A stretch of 64,000 nt of DNA, from assembly GCF_024710845.1 (NCBI RefSeq), contig NZ_JANJTZ010000051.1:186001-250000 (forward strand). Reading direction: 5' to 3'. The stretch comes from Mesorhizobium sp. GTDB lineage: Bacteria > Pseudomonadota > Alphaproteobacteria > Rhizobiales > Rhizobiaceae. Numbering within the stretch: the first letter of the stretch is position 1; each line of letters opens with the position of its first letter. This document shows positions 1-9,231 of this stretch, in pieces. Made by a program: the position numbers and the translations under genes. The notes under the pieces were generated by a model. It made no database searches, was not told the DNA's origin, and saw only the letters and a list, made by a program, of their open reading frames with translations.

Positions 1-1116
1 CTCGTCCGACGAACCGACCGTCGCCTGATTGACGAAGATCTTGCGCAATGCGTCTTCAGACAGCTCCGAGCCGACACGGATGACGATGCGGCTGGCCGTC
101 AGGAGCTTCGGGTTGTCGATGCGAACCTTCCAGACATTGGTGGAATGCCGCATCACCGGCAGTGCCCGCGACTTCGGTTCGACATAGCGGAGGCTGAGGA
201 TCAGGGAGCGAAGCGTGTCGGCAAGCGCCGTAAACGCCGGCGCCGGCGTCACATGATCATAGGCCGGCAGTTCGCCAAGCCTTCGCGAACTCGAACCATA
301 CGTGGCCATCGAGCCGGCCAGCCCTGCCAGCTCCACGAACAGGTCGGCCGGATGATAGACCTCCTGCGCCAGCATGTGCGCCAGACGCGGTCTTGCCGCG
401 TTGGCCAGGTTGAGCATCAGCAGATCTTCGACGCTACGGCCGGGCCCGCCCAGCACGACCTTGCCGTGCGCATCGGCGATGTGATCGAGACCTGTGATGA
501 TCTCCTGCAGCAACTGGGCATACCAGGGCACCGCTCCGGTCACCAGCGCCGGGGGCAGGAAGGTCTCGACCACCGCCACGCCGCCATCGGCGCGCAGGCC
601 CTTGATCTCGGTGATGGGCAGCGTGGTGTAGCCGCCCACGGACTTCCCGGGTGCGAGTATCCGCGCCTGCGGCCTGGCGATCTCGATCTCCTCCGGGTCG
701 GCGCCCCCTTGAACCGCGTCGTTGACGGTGAGGATCCTGCCGCGATATCGCGCGCCGCTGAGGTTCGCGTGAGCGGGGTCGAAGGCCACCCCGCCAGCAG
801 GCTCGAGCGGGAGGGCGACAAGGACGGCGCCTGCCGACGTGTCTGCCGTGATCGACAGCGGCTGCGGCGCGTCCATCGTATCGGGAATGGAAAATGGCGT
901 TCCATCCGGGAAGATGCCGCGTGCCGAGAGAATCGAGATCTGTCCCGCTTCCAGCAGGGCGGAGTCGAGGGTGAGGGCGCGGAACCCGAACGTCTGGAGG
1001 CGTCCCGCCTGCAGCGCGCCGCGCATCGACGCTTCGATGAAGCGGTCCTGCTGCTGGAAATGCTGTGTCCTGAGGAACAGGCCTTCGGACCAGAGCACCC
1101 TGTTCGCGTCGGTCAT
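1..1116 (-). CDS. tssK: Type VI secretion baseplate protein TssK (C-terminus cut by window edge)
   Basis: TssK is the baseplate component that links the TssFGE wedges to the TssJLM membrane complex. The reading frame runs open from an ATG at 1116 to base 1 (372 codons), so the C-terminal part lies outside the window; family members are about 440 residues. The N-terminus (MTDANRVLWSEGLFLRTQHF) is the characteristic TssK opening, with the W-x-E-G and L-x-x-QHFQ elements. The start overlaps the tssJ stop by one base (TGATG), showing translational coupling. It is the last T6SS gene in the window; tssL and tssM would be expected to follow to the left. Confidence 0.93.
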   Translation of the reverse strand, partial: MTDANRVLWSEGLFLRTQHFQQQDRFIEASMRGALQAGRLQTFGFRALTLDSALLEAGQISILSARGIFPDGTPFSIPDTMDAPQPLSITADTSAGAVLVALPLEPAGGVAFDPAHANLSGARYRGRILTVNDAVQGGADPEEIEIARPQARILAPGKSVGGYTTLPITEIKGLRADGGVAVVETFLPPALVTGAVPWYAQLLQEIITGLDHIADAHGKVVLGGPGRSVEDLLMLNLANAARPRLAHMLAQEVYHPADLFVELAGLAGSMATYGSSSRRLGELPAYDHVTPAPAFTALADTLRSLILSLRYVEPKSRALPVMRHSTNVWKVRIDNPKLLTASRIVIRVGSELSEDALRKIFVNQATVGSSDE

Positions 1117-1616
1117 CACCTGTTGTCCTGAGATGAGAAAAGCCCGTCTTTGCGGCTGCTGACGGACATGCCTCCGCGGCCCAATGCTATGCCAATCGTC
1201 AGCTTCGATCCTGGAGACATCGCCTTCGTGACCTTCCACTGGCGGCCCGTCGGTTCGCGCACGAACGCCACGAAGCCGAGCGCCGCCGCCTCGGGCTCGA
1301 CGGTGATCATCTTCGACGCGAGCTTGCCCGGCGCCACGGCCAGCGTGTCTGATCCCATCAGGTCGCCTCCGAGCGTCGCCGCGGCGTCAGCTTCGAGCGC
1401 AAAGTAATCCGCCTGGTCGAACGTGCCGGTACTGCGCAGCCGGTAGATCATGACGACGACAGGCCGGTCGCCGCCGTTCGGCCCGGGGTTCATGCCCGCG
1501 CCTCCCGAAACCTTGACGGTAATCTTCGATGGTTTCGGCGCGAACAGGAAACCCGTGGTGAAGACCATGGCGGAGAGGGAGGCGAGGGAGGCGAGGACGG
1601 CACGGCGGCTGGTCAT
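1116..1616 (-). CDS. tssJ: TssJ-like T6SS protein without a lipobox cysteine
   Basis: 166 residues. TssJ is normally an outer-membrane lipoprotein that anchors the TssLM complex. The position between the FHA gene and tssK, an N-terminal hydrophobic segment (about residues 5-27), and the RPVVVMIYRLRSTGTFDQAD and YFAL stretches near residues 51-74 match the TssJ/SciN beta-sandwich. Oddly, there is no cysteine anywhere in the protein, so the usual acylation site is missing; the segment after the hydrophobic stretch reads TTGFLFAPKP. It may be held by an uncleaved signal anchor or be periplasmic. The start lies three bases after the FHA stop. Assignment is by context and motif; a divergent lipoprotein-like fold is the alternative. 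Confidence 0.8.
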   Translation of the reverse strand: MTSRRAVLASLASLSAMVFTTGFLFAPKPSKITVKVSGGAGMNPGPNGGDRPVVVMIYRLRSTGTFDQADYFALEADAAATLGGDLMGSDTLAVAPGKLASKMITVEPEAAALGFVAFVREPTGRQWKVTKAMSPGSKLTIGIALGRGGMSVSSRKDGLFSSQDNR

Positions 1617-1619
1617 CTC

Positions 1620-3032
1620 TCACTCCTCCTCGTAGGCGTCGCGGAAGTCGGCACCGATCTCGCCGAGGAAGCGCGTCTCCGCACTCTGGGCGATCTCGCG
1701 ATGGCGCTTCCGGTAGAGTTCCCACAATTTCGCGCTGCGGCCGCCGGACAGAAGGGTTCCCAGGGTCGAGTTCGATTTCAGCTCCTCCTCGATCGCCTCG
1801 GGATCGAAGCGGTCGATCATGCGCCGCAGCGCGCCCTGGACGCCGCGCCAGGCGCGAACGTGATGCTGGGCAAGATCGCGAACGCTGTCGCCGATCGCAG
1901 CTTCCGCGCCAAGGAAGCCCGGGCTTCGTTCGGCCATGAGCGTTGCAAGCACGTCGTCGACCGTCGGCAGGAACTTGAGCGGGTTCACCTCCGACGAGCC
2001 GATCACCGTCTGGGCGACGCGTGCATTGCCCTTCTCCTCGGCGCGCTTGCGCAGGAGCTGCATCAGGCCATCCAGCATCAGGCGATACTCGCGGCCGAAT
2101 TTCTCCATCTCGGCAATCGGGTCGCGCGCCGACGCGGCATCGTCGGCGATGCCAAGACCCCGCAGGAAGGCCGCGCGCAAGTCGTCGGACGGAGCGCCGC
2201 GATAAGCCACGCTCTCCGCTGCGACGCGGATGCTCTCCGGTGCCGGTGCGCGTTCGGCGGGGCGCTGCGGTGCAATCTCCCATGGCGCCGCCGGCTGTTG
2301 CGGCACCGCCCGCGCCGGACGTTCCGGCACAGCTTCACGGGCCGGCGCGGGGCCGAAAGCGAAGTCGGCGCTGAAGGCGGGGCGAGGCGCAGGGTCAGGC
2401 TGGCGAAGCGGATCGACCGGCGGGTTTCCGAAGCCCTGCAAATCGATCGACGTGCGCGGACGGCTTTCGGCCGGCGCTCTCCTGCTGGACACGGGATCGA
2501 GGCTGAACGGGTCGTCGAAGGCCTGGGAACTGCGCTCCCGGAATGGTTGGTCCTGTCCCGGCTTTGGCTGCTCGAACGACTTCGGCAGTTCCGCCGGACG
2601 GGGACGCTGCGGCTCTTCCACCGACTTGACCAGGAAGAAATCGTCCTTGTCGAGGCTGACCGGAGGCCGCGACACGTGGCCCACGGGGGGCGGCTGCTCG
2701 GGAGCGGCCCCACGATCCGCCCTCACGGCGACCCACAGCACGTAATCGCCGAGGCGCAACCGCATCCCATGGCGCAGACGCGTGGAATTGCCGGAGCCGA
2801 GCGGACTGGGCGAGTCGTCTATGTAGAGCCCGCTGCTCGATATGTCGGTGACGACATAGTCGTCCGGCCCTCCCGAGATCCTGCAGTGGGCGCGGGAGAT
2901 GAACATTTCGGGGTCTTCGATCTGCCAATCCGCTTCGGGGCTGCGTCCGATCACCAGCTCGCCCGTTTCGAGCCTTGCCTCGCGCACGGCCTGGGCGCGT
3001 GGTCCATGCTCAAGCGTGAGCACCAAGCTCAT
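1620..3032 (-). CDS. tagH: T6SS-associated FHA domain protein (TagH/ImpI family)
   Basis: 470 residues. An N-terminal FHA domain (about residues 20-95, with the GRSPEADW and SRAHCRI motifs that contact phosphothreonine) is followed by a long proline-rich linker and a C-terminal T6SS-specific helical domain (about 290-470). FHA proteins of this family control T6SS assembly, usually downstream of a PpkA kinase and PppA phosphatase; neither is seen in this window. I chose the ATG at 3032 because it overlaps the tssG stop (ATGA); an in-frame ATG 30 bases upstream would add residues without homology. Co-transcribed with tssG and tssJ. Confidence 0.9.
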   Translation of the reverse strand: MSLVLTLEHGPRAQAVREARLETGELVIGRSPEADWQIEDPEMFISRAHCRISGGPDDYVVTDISSSGLYIDDSPSPLGSGNSTRLRHGMRLRLGDYVLWVAVRADRGAAPEQPPPVGHVSRPPVSLDKDDFFLVKSVEEPQRPRPAELPKSFEQPKPGQDQPFRERSSQAFDDPFSLDPVSSRRAPAESRPRTSIDLQGFGNPPVDPLRQPDPAPRPAFSADFAFGPAPAREAVPERPARAVPQQPAAPWEIAPQRPAERAPAPESIRVAAESVAYRGAPSDDLRAAFLRGLGIADDAASARDPIAEMEKFGREYRLMLDGLMQLLRKRAEEKGNARVAQTVIGSSEVNPLKFLPTVDDVLATLMAERSPGFLGAEAAIGDSVRDLAQHHVRAWRGVQGALRRMIDRFDPEAIEEELKSNSTLGTLLSGGRSAKLWELYRKRHREIAQSAETRFLGEIGADFRDAYEEE

Positions 3033-4102
3033 GTGTCGACCTCTGCAAATTCCGGCCGCCAACCAACGACTGCCCGCAGCCGCATATCGTCAGCATCTTC
3101 CCTTTCGGAAGGGGGCGCAAGCCATGTTGTCCGCCCCAGCCGCGCCGCTCCGAGCTTCGGAGGGGGGATCTCCGCCTTCGCCAGGACAAGCCGCACGTCG
3201 ACATCGACATTGTCGCCCGTGAGGTCGCGCAACGCCCGCTTGAGCGATTTGAGACGCGGGCCGCCGGGCAGGAACGACAGGTAGTCCGCGATGCCCACCG
3301 GGCCGATCCGCAGCTCCACGCGGCTCTGCCGGGTGAACGTGCGCGGTCCGATGGTCGCCCCCGCGCCCAGCGCGGCGTAGGCGCCGCCCAGTCGCGTCTG
3401 GAGGGGCTTGGGGACCGGCATCCAGACCGCGACGAACTCCTTGAGTTCGACCGGGACACCGAAGGCTTCGGCGATGAACAGAGTGAGGCGCTCGGCGCCG
3501 TCGACCTGGCTCGCCAGCGCCGTCGCCTGACGAAGCTTCACCGTATCGAGTTCCACATCTTCGGGATTGCGAGTACCGGGCAGACCGATGCCCGCCAGCG
3601 CGGCCAGCATGGCCTCGACGCGCCCGCCGCCCCGGCGCTCCACCTGGACCGCAGGGGTCTGGTCCGCCCACGCCCTGTAGAACAGCGCAATCAGCCTGTG
3701 CTGCAGCATGTTGACGAAATCGACGAAGGTCGTGTCGCTGGTCTGCCTCGCATCGGCGCCGGCGAACCAGCGCTGCGACAGGCGGTCGAGGACCCAGCGC
3801 GTGATATGGAGAGGCATCGGGCCTTCCGGACCGAGAAGGCCGATGTTGGCGACCGTCACCTGGGCCGGCCGGTTCGCCGTCGGCCCCTCGAAGGCGGCGA
3901 CGTCGTCCGTCGCAAATCCGAGGCGGATCTGCTGCCCGATGCGTGCCGGCTCGAACTCGGGACCGCCAGCCTGTCCGAATGTCCGGCCATCCTGCTCGAG
4001 GCGGCGCAGCAGTTCGAAGAAGTCGAACGCTTCCGTCGGCCCGGCTTCATCCGCTTGCCGCTGCCCTAGATCAGGTGGCGATTGCCTGGCGACATCGGCC
4101 AC
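3029..4102 (-). CDS. tssG: Type VI secretion baseplate protein TssG
   Basis: 357 residues, a normal TssG length. The F-D-F-F-E-L-L-R-R-L motif near the N-terminus and the F-G motif region typical of TssG (formerly ImpH/VasB, DUF1305) are present, with conserved IGLLGPEGPMPLHI and RLGGAYAALGAG segments. I placed the start at GTG 4102, inside the end of tssF, because an AGGAGG ribosome site sits 8 bases upstream; longer in-frame extensions only re-read tssF in another frame. It forms the baseplate wedge with TssF and TssE. The stop overlaps the FHA gene start. Confidence 0.9.
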   Translation of the reverse strand: MADVARQSPPDLGQRQADEAGPTEAFDFFELLRRLEQDGRTFGQAGGPEFEPARIGQQIRLGFATDDVAAFEGPTANRPAQVTVANIGLLGPEGPMPLHITRWVLDRLSQRWFAGADARQTSDTTFVDFVNMLQHRLIALFYRAWADQTPAVQVERRGGGRVEAMLAALAGIGLPGTRNPEDVELDTVKLRQATALASQVDGAERLTLFIAEAFGVPVELKEFVAVWMPVPKPLQTRLGGAYAALGAGATIGPRTFTRQSRVELRIGPVGIADYLSFLPGGPRLKSLKRALRDLTGDNVDVDVRLVLAKAEIPPPKLGAARLGRTTWLAPPSEREDADDMRLRAVVGWRPEFAEVDT

Positions 4103-5940
4103 AGCACATCCTCCTGTTTCTGCAGCAGTCGCGATCGCGTCCGCACGAACCCGTTGATGCCGGCATATCGCGCGAAGAGTCGCGACAGCAGGGCCGACAG
4201 CAGGAGTGCGCTGTGGCCGGTCAGGACCGACTGGTCGATATCCAGGGTCACCTCCACGCCGCGCCCGAAGCACATCGGCCCCTCGATCGCCAGCCGTTCG
4301 ACGACCGGCCGCGACGAGACGCGCGCGATCGACCGCACGTGCCTGGCGAGACCGGGATCGCCCCTTTCGGCGTAGAGGTCGATCAGCGCGTGGAGCGGGT
4401 CGGCGCCGCGCCCGTCCGCCGCCAGACTGAGGAAATTGAGAGACAGTTGCGAGACCATGCGCCAGGCCAGTTCGTCTGCCCGCGACTCGCCCTCCGCGCC
4501 GGCCGGAAGCGACGCAGCGATCGACCTCTGCGGCTGGCGCAGCGCGCCGATCAGTCTGATCGACTCGACGGGGTCACCGCCGTCGAGCGTCAGCGTCGGC
4601 GTATCGTCGAGGATGGGGAGGTCGCGATTGGTGCACAGCGCGACGATGTCGATCCGCTTCGGCCGGTCGGATCTAACTCCGTCCGGGCGCCGCGACACAG
4701 CGAGGAACACGTCGTCGCCCACGTAAGAGGCGCGCGTGACGCCCTGGCGCCGCTCGTCCTCGGTCGCCCGTCGCGGCCGCCGTTCCGTCGAATAGACCCA
4801 GCCGCTGCCCCGGTTCTGCCCGAGGCTGAAAAGTTCGGGAATGGACGCTTCCGGACCGACATGGTCGGCGTCGTCGACGCGGGTGATGCGGAAGATCTCG
4901 AAGTCGCGTGGCCGCGTGCGATCCGCATAGACGGGCTGGCGCGTCTTGCGCGGGTCCAGTTCGACGATGTTGCACTCGCGCTCGAACAGATTGATGATCG
5001 GCGTGGCGAACAGTTCGAAATCGGCCGGTGTCAGATCCGCCAGTTCGGGCGCGGGCCGCTTGAACAGAAACACGATGTCCAGCCGCCCTGAACAGACCCG
5101 AAGCGTCGGCTGCAACCCGTCGATGCGGGCGTAGTGAAATCGCTCCGGCATCATGAAATATTCGCGCAGCAGCCGGTATCCCTCGAAGCTCGAGCGGGTG
5201 CGCGGCATCAGGGCTTCGGAATCGGCGATGCCGACCATTGCAGGCATGGGAAGGGGCGACAAGCGGCCGGCTCGGGCCTCCGGCCGGGCGCCGACCGCCG
5301 AGCAGGCGCCGAAGATGGCGTCGAAGATGAGAGCAGCCTTGGTGCGGCCGGCGAAGCAGAAGCGAAGCTGATCGAGGGCAAGGTCGCTCAGATTGCCTTT
5401 GCCGATGCGCGCCAGCGTGAGACAGAGTGCTGACTCCGCGCTTTGTCCCTTGGCCGCCGCGATGCCTGCATTTGCGATGGAACTCTTGTCCTGAAGGTAG
5501 CGGACCGACGCCACTTCCAGCGGCCACAGATGGACGTCCTGTGCCGTGGAGTAGGTCGCCCTGGTCGATATGCCGGGCAGCAATCCCGAAATGAGCCGCG
5601 TGCCGCGGGCAATGACATGCCCGGCGTCCATCGTGTGAACCTGCTGCCCGGGCTTGAGCACCGCCATGCCGGTCGCCGGCGTGGGTGAGATGAGGTCGGG
5701 ATAGAGCAGATCCAGAACGCTGCGGGAGAAGCGCGAGCGCTCAGCGTCGACCTTAAGCCTCGTACGCGCCGCCAGGAACGCGACGCCGTCGAGCAGTCGT
5801 TCCACATAGGGGTCTGGGCACGGTACCGTGTCGAGCGAAAGGTTGCGCGCGATCGTCGGATGCATGTCCGCGAATTCCGCGGCCAGGGCGCGAATGTGGG
5901 TCAGCTCTTCCTCGTAATACTCCAGGAAAGCCCGATCCAT
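4066..5940 (-). CDS. tssF: Type VI secretion baseplate protein TssF
   Basis: 624 residues, close to the usual 590-630. The N-terminus MDRAFLEYYEEELTHIRALA and the nearby EFADMHPTIARNL and PDPYVERLLDGVAFLAART blocks are diagnostic of TssF (ImpG/VasA, DUF879). It is a gp6-like wedge subunit of the cytoplasmic baseplate, working with TssG, TssE and TssK. The start is two bases after the tssE stop; the 3' end overlaps tssG by 37 bases. Confidence 0.96.
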   Translation of the reverse strand: MDRAFLEYYEEELTHIRALAAEFADMHPTIARNLSLDTVPCPDPYVERLLDGVAFLAARTRLKVDAERSRFSRSVLDLLYPDLISPTPATGMAVLKPGQQVHTMDAGHVIARGTRLISGLLPGISTRATYSTAQDVHLWPLEVASVRYLQDKSSIANAGIAAAKGQSAESALCLTLARIGKGNLSDLALDQLRFCFAGRTKAALIFDAIFGACSAVGARPEARAGRLSPLPMPAMVGIADSEALMPRTRSSFEGYRLLREYFMMPERFHYARIDGLQPTLRVCSGRLDIVFLFKRPAPELADLTPADFELFATPIINLFERECNIVELDPRKTRQPVYADRTRPRDFEIFRITRVDDADHVGPEASIPELFSLGQNRGSGWVYSTERRPRRATEDERRQGVTRASYVGDDVFLAVSRRPDGVRSDRPKRIDIVALCTNRDLPILDDTPTLTLDGGDPVESIRLIGALRQPQRSIAASLPAGAEGESRADELAWRMVSQLSLNFLSLAADGRGADPLHALIDLYAERGDPGLARHVRSIARVSSRPVVERLAIEGPMCFGRGVEVTLDIDQSVLTGHSALLLSALLSRLFARYAGINGFVRTRSRLLQKQEDVLWPMSPGNRHLI

Positions 5941-5942
5941 CG

Positions 5943-6710
5943 TCAGCTGTCCCTGAATTCGGTTCGAGCCTTGCCGTTCTCGAGGTTGATGGTTGTGCGC
6001 AGGCGCATCCGTTCGGGAGTCGGCGTCGTGATCAGCACCGCATCGATTTCGATCCTCACGCCGCTCGTCTTGTCGCCGAGCGTCACTTCGACCTTGGTTG
6101 CTCCCTGCTTCAGCCTGGGCTCGAAAGTTCCAAGCACCGCACGGATCTCGCGGGCCAGTTCATCGCGGTCGAAATCGCGCGACGAACGGCCGGAGAAAGG
6201 CGGCACGCCGTAGTTGACGACGCTCCTTCGCACCTCCGGAAAATCGGCAAGGTCCAGAATGCTGTCGTCGAAATGCTCTGCCTCCCATTCCGATCGAAGG
6301 GGGGTGGCTTCGTACCGTTCGGTATTGAACAGCGCCTCGATGTCGCGGCGGACCGCCTCGCGCAGAACCCTGTTGGACACGACGACGTTCAGGGTCTGAA
6401 GTTCGTCGCGACGACGCGTCTGGAACGCGAGACGCTGCAGCTTCTGCTTCTGTTCCGCGCTGAGATCGGGGTCGGCCTCGATGTCGCGGACGCTTCCGCC
6501 GAGCAGCGTTTGCACGCGCTCGGCGCCGATCTCGGCGTTTGCGGAGCGGCGCATCGCGTCGATCTCCGTCTCCAGTCCCGGCATGTCGTCGACTAGGCGG
6601 TCCCAGAGCGACGGCTGCAGGGTCTCGCGCGTTGCCGAGCTTCCGCCCGCCGCGGACGCGAGTCCCCTGTCCGGTCGTCGGCCCTGTCGCTCAGACTCCG
6701 GTCGCGACAT
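5943..6710 (-). CDS. tssE: Type VI secretion baseplate protein TssE (gp25-like)
   Basis: 255 residues, clearly longer than the common 130-180 residue TssE. The gp25 lysozyme-like fold is seen in the C-terminal half: VVNYGVPPFSGRSS followed by the family signature REIRAVLGTFEPRL. Near residue 31 the segment LQPSLWDRLVDD is the typical TssE N-terminal element. The extra length is an inserted helical, charged region (about residues 45-130). The start overlaps hcp by 20 bases. It is the trigger/wedge part of the T6SS baseplate. Confidence 0.9.
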   Translation of the reverse strand: MSRPESERQGRRPDRGLASAAGGSSATRETLQPSLWDRLVDDMPGLETEIDAMRRSANAEIGAERVQTLLGGSVRDIEADPDLSAEQKQKLQRLAFQTRRRDELQTLNVVVSNRVLREAVRRDIEALFNTERYEATPLRSEWEAEHFDDSILDLADFPEVRRSVVNYGVPPFSGRSSRDFDRDELAREIRAVLGTFEPRLKQGATKVEVTLGDKTSGVRIEIDAVLITTPTPERMRLRTTINLENGKARTEFRDS

Positions 6711-7155
6711 TCATCTCGGTCTCATGGTCGTCGTCGTAGACGAACTTGATTTTCTTGTAGGCGAAGCCGACCTTGTCTTCGATCACGTCGGGTTCGTCGG
6801 GACTGTGGTGCATCTCGTAGGAAATGACCGAGGCGTCGGTCATCGTCACCACCAAGTAGTCGCTGGTCTCGCCTTCGATCGTGCGGCGGCAGGTGAACAC
6901 CACCTCGTCGAGCTTGGTATTCTCGTAGAGAGCCTGCTTCAGGTAGGGCGACGACTTGTCGTAGTGCTTGGTGAACTGGACCGCGCCGAGCGCGACGCGG
7001 CCGCGACGGGACAGCGAGTTCGGATCGTGCGGCGCGACCATCGAGAAGTCGACGCCGTAGACCTCGATCTCTTCCTCATGGCCGTCACGCTCGCTCGGGC
7101 CCGGGATGTCCGGAACCTTTAGAAATCCGTCGATCTTCGTTCTCGTATCAGGCAT
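6691..7155 (-). CDS. hcp: Hcp tube protein (TssD)
   Basis: 154 residues. Hcp forms the hexameric inner tube ejected with each T6SS shot and can chaperone effectors. Typical features are the N-terminal FLKVPDIPGPS beta-strand (x-L-K-x-x-x-I-x-G-x-S) and the C-terminal VGFAYKKIKFVYDDDHE strand. I chose ATG 7155 because GGAG lies six bases upstream; an upstream ATG at 7167 overlaps that ribosome site. It lies between tssC and tssE, and its 3' end overlaps tssE, so it is translated as part of the operon with no separate terminator. Confidence 0.94.
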   Translation of the reverse strand: MPDTRTKIDGFLKVPDIPGPSERDGHEEEIEVYGVDFSMVAPHDPNSLSRRGRVALGAVQFTKHYDKSSPYLKQALYENTKLDEVVFTCRRTIEGETSDYLVVTMTDASVISYEMHHSPDEPDVIEDKVGFAYKKIKFVYDDDHETEMNVATGV

Positions 7156-7182
7156 TTCGCGCTCCATTTCTCAAACGAACAG

Positions 7183-8688
7183 TCACGACTTCACGGAAGG
7201 CAGTTCGGATACGAGGCGCAACGACGCGTTGATGCCCTCGAGCTGGTAGTGCGGCCGCAGATAGAAGCGGGCGTTGTAGTAGCCGGGGCGCCCTTCGACG
7301 CTGTCGACCTGGACCTCGGCCGCGGCGAGCGGACGCTTCGCCCGCGCCTTGTCGTCGGCAAAAGCCGGATTGGCGAGCACGTAGCGGTTGATCCATTCCG
7401 TCAGCCAGATCTGCATGTCGGCGCGTTCCTTGAACGAGCCGACCTTGTCGCGGGCGATCGCCTTGAGATAGTGCGCGAAGCGCGACACGGGGAACAGGTA
7501 GGGCAGGTTGGCGCTCAGCCGCTCGTTCGACTGGGCGTCGGGATCGACTAGGCGGCCGGCCCGCGTCTCGTCGTCCTGGAGCGAATGCGCGCCGATGAAG
7601 GCCGCAAGATCGGTGTTCTTGCGGTGCAGGATCGGCATCAGCCCCAGCTTGGCCAGTTCGGCCTCGCGGCGGTCGTCGATCGCGACCTCGGTGGGGCATT
7701 TCATCGCGATCGAACCGTCGTCGGTCGGGAACGAGTGAACCGGCAGGTTCAGGACCGTTCCGCCGTTCTCGACGCCTCGGATCTGCGTGCCCCAGCCGTA
7801 CAGCTTGTGGCTTCTGTTGATATTCACACCCATCGGAAAGGCCGCGTTCATCCAGACATATTTGTTATGATCGCCCTGAACCTCCTCCTCGAATGCGAAA
7901 CCTTTCACAGGGACGGTTTCTGCGCCGTACGGAAGGCGGGCGAGCACACGCGGCATGGTCAGCCCGATGTAGCGAGCGTCCTCGCTTTCGCGCAGCGACT
8001 GCCACGACGCGTAGGCCGGGTTCGAGACGATCTGCTGAAGATCCTGCGGATTGGGGAGCTCCTGCCAGCTGTCCATTCTGAAAAGCCGGGGAGACGCCGC
8101 CGCGATGAACGGCATGTGCGCCGAGGCGCAGATGCCGGACATGTTGCGGAGCAGGCCGACGTCGCGCGGATGGTTCGAGAATTCATAGGCGCCGATCATG
8201 ACACCGAACGGCTCGCCGCCGAACATCGAATACTCGTCCGTGTAGGTCTTCTTGAAGATGGGGCTCTGGTCCCACATCTGGCCCTCGAAGTCCTCCAGCG
8301 TGTCAGCCAGTTCGGTCTTCGAGATGTTCATCACACGGATCTTGAGCTTCTGATCCGTCTCGGTGTTGTTGACCAGGTACCACAGGCCGCGCCACGTCCC
8401 CTCCATCTCGCGCACTTCCGGCGCGTGCAGGATCTCGTTCATCTGGGCCGACAGCATCTTGTCGATGCCGGCGATCAGCGACTTGATCGAGCGGATCGCA
8501 TTGGAGGAGATCGTCGTCGTCTCGGAGCGCGACTGCGCGGCAAGCGCCAGATTGCGGACGAGCTGCTGCAGCCTTTCGCTGTCGTCCTTCTTGACCTTGA
8601 AATCCTTCTCGAGGAGTTCGCTGAACTCGCCGAGATCGACGGCTTCGGCCTCGGCCGCCGCGGCTGCGCTCTTCTGTTTCTCGGCCAT
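7183..8688 (-). CDS. tssC: Type VI secretion contractile sheath large subunit TssC
   Basis: 501 residues, standard for TssC (VipB/ImpC). Recognisable blocks are the EVREMEGTWRGLWYLVNNTE region near residue 90, MFGGEPFGVMIGAYEFSNHP near residue 155, and the conserved C-terminal RPHYQLEGINASLRLVSELP. TssC heterodimerises with TssB to build the contractile sheath, later disassembled by ClpV. Three bases separate it from tssB. An alanine-rich leader of about 15 residues precedes the conserved core. Confidence 0.97.
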   Translation of the reverse strand: MAEKQKSAAAAAEAEAVDLGEFSELLEKDFKVKKDDSERLQQLVRNLALAAQSRSETTTISSNAIRSIKSLIAGIDKMLSAQMNEILHAPEVREMEGTWRGLWYLVNNTETDQKLKIRVMNISKTELADTLEDFEGQMWDQSPIFKKTYTDEYSMFGGEPFGVMIGAYEFSNHPRDVGLLRNMSGICASAHMPFIAAASPRLFRMDSWQELPNPQDLQQIVSNPAYASWQSLRESEDARYIGLTMPRVLARLPYGAETVPVKGFAFEEEVQGDHNKYVWMNAAFPMGVNINRSHKLYGWGTQIRGVENGGTVLNLPVHSFPTDDGSIAMKCPTEVAIDDRREAELAKLGLMPILHRKNTDLAAFIGAHSLQDDETRAGRLVDPDAQSNERLSANLPYLFPVSRFAHYLKAIARDKVGSFKERADMQIWLTEWINRYVLANPAFADDKARAKRPLAAAEVQVDSVEGRPGYYNARFYLRPHYQLEGINASLRLVSELPSVKS

Positions 8689-8691
8689 GGC

Positions 8692-9225
8692 TTATTCTCC
8701 GCCCTTGTCGTCGCTCGTTGCCTGGTCGGCGATCTGTGCGAGCAGTGGCTCGTTGTTCAGCATCTGGGCGATGCGCTTCTCCGCGTCGACGCGTCCGTCC
8801 ATGAAGCCAAGGAGCTCTTCCAGCTGCCGCCGCATCTTCAGGATCTCGGCGAGTTGTGGCACCTGCTCGGCGATACGGTCGGGAGCGAAGTCGCCCATGC
8901 TGCTGAAGGTGAGGTCGACGGCGAGTTCCTCGTCGCGCTCCTTGCCCTCCGCCTGTGGGAGCACGTTCTTGACCCGCGCCTTCACGCGGGGGCCGAGCGC
9001 TTCCATGAACTTCGGAAAACGCCCCGCGTCCGTCTCGACGAAGCCGCGCTCCAGCAAGGTCTTCTGCGCTTCCTTCGTCTGGGAGGCCCCGGCCAGGTCG
9101 GCCATGACCCCCATCACGAAGGGCAGTTCAATCGTCGTCGGACTTCCATAATGCTCGACGTCATAGGCGATCTGCACGCGGGGTGCGCGGTTTCGCTCTA
9201 TGACTTTGGCTTTGCTTTCGGCCAT
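8692..9225 (-). CDS. tssB: Type VI secretion contractile sheath small subunit TssB
   Basis: 177 residues, the normal size of TssB (VipA/ImpB). The RNRAPRVQIAYDVEHYGSPT opening and the following ELPFVMGVMADLAG stretch are the sheath small-subunit signature, and the RVKNVLP motif follows near residue 90. It pairs with TssC, encoded three bases downstream, and follows tssA by six bases. Confidence 0.96.
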   Translation of the reverse strand: MAESKAKVIERNRAPRVQIAYDVEHYGSPTTIELPFVMGVMADLAGASQTKEAQKTLLERGFVETDAGRFPKFMEALGPRVKARVKNVLPQAEGKERDEELAVDLTFSSMGDFAPDRIAEQVPQLAEILKMRRQLEELLGFMDGRVDAEKRIAQMLNNEPLLAQIADQATSDDKGGE

Positions 9226-9231
9226 GTACAG

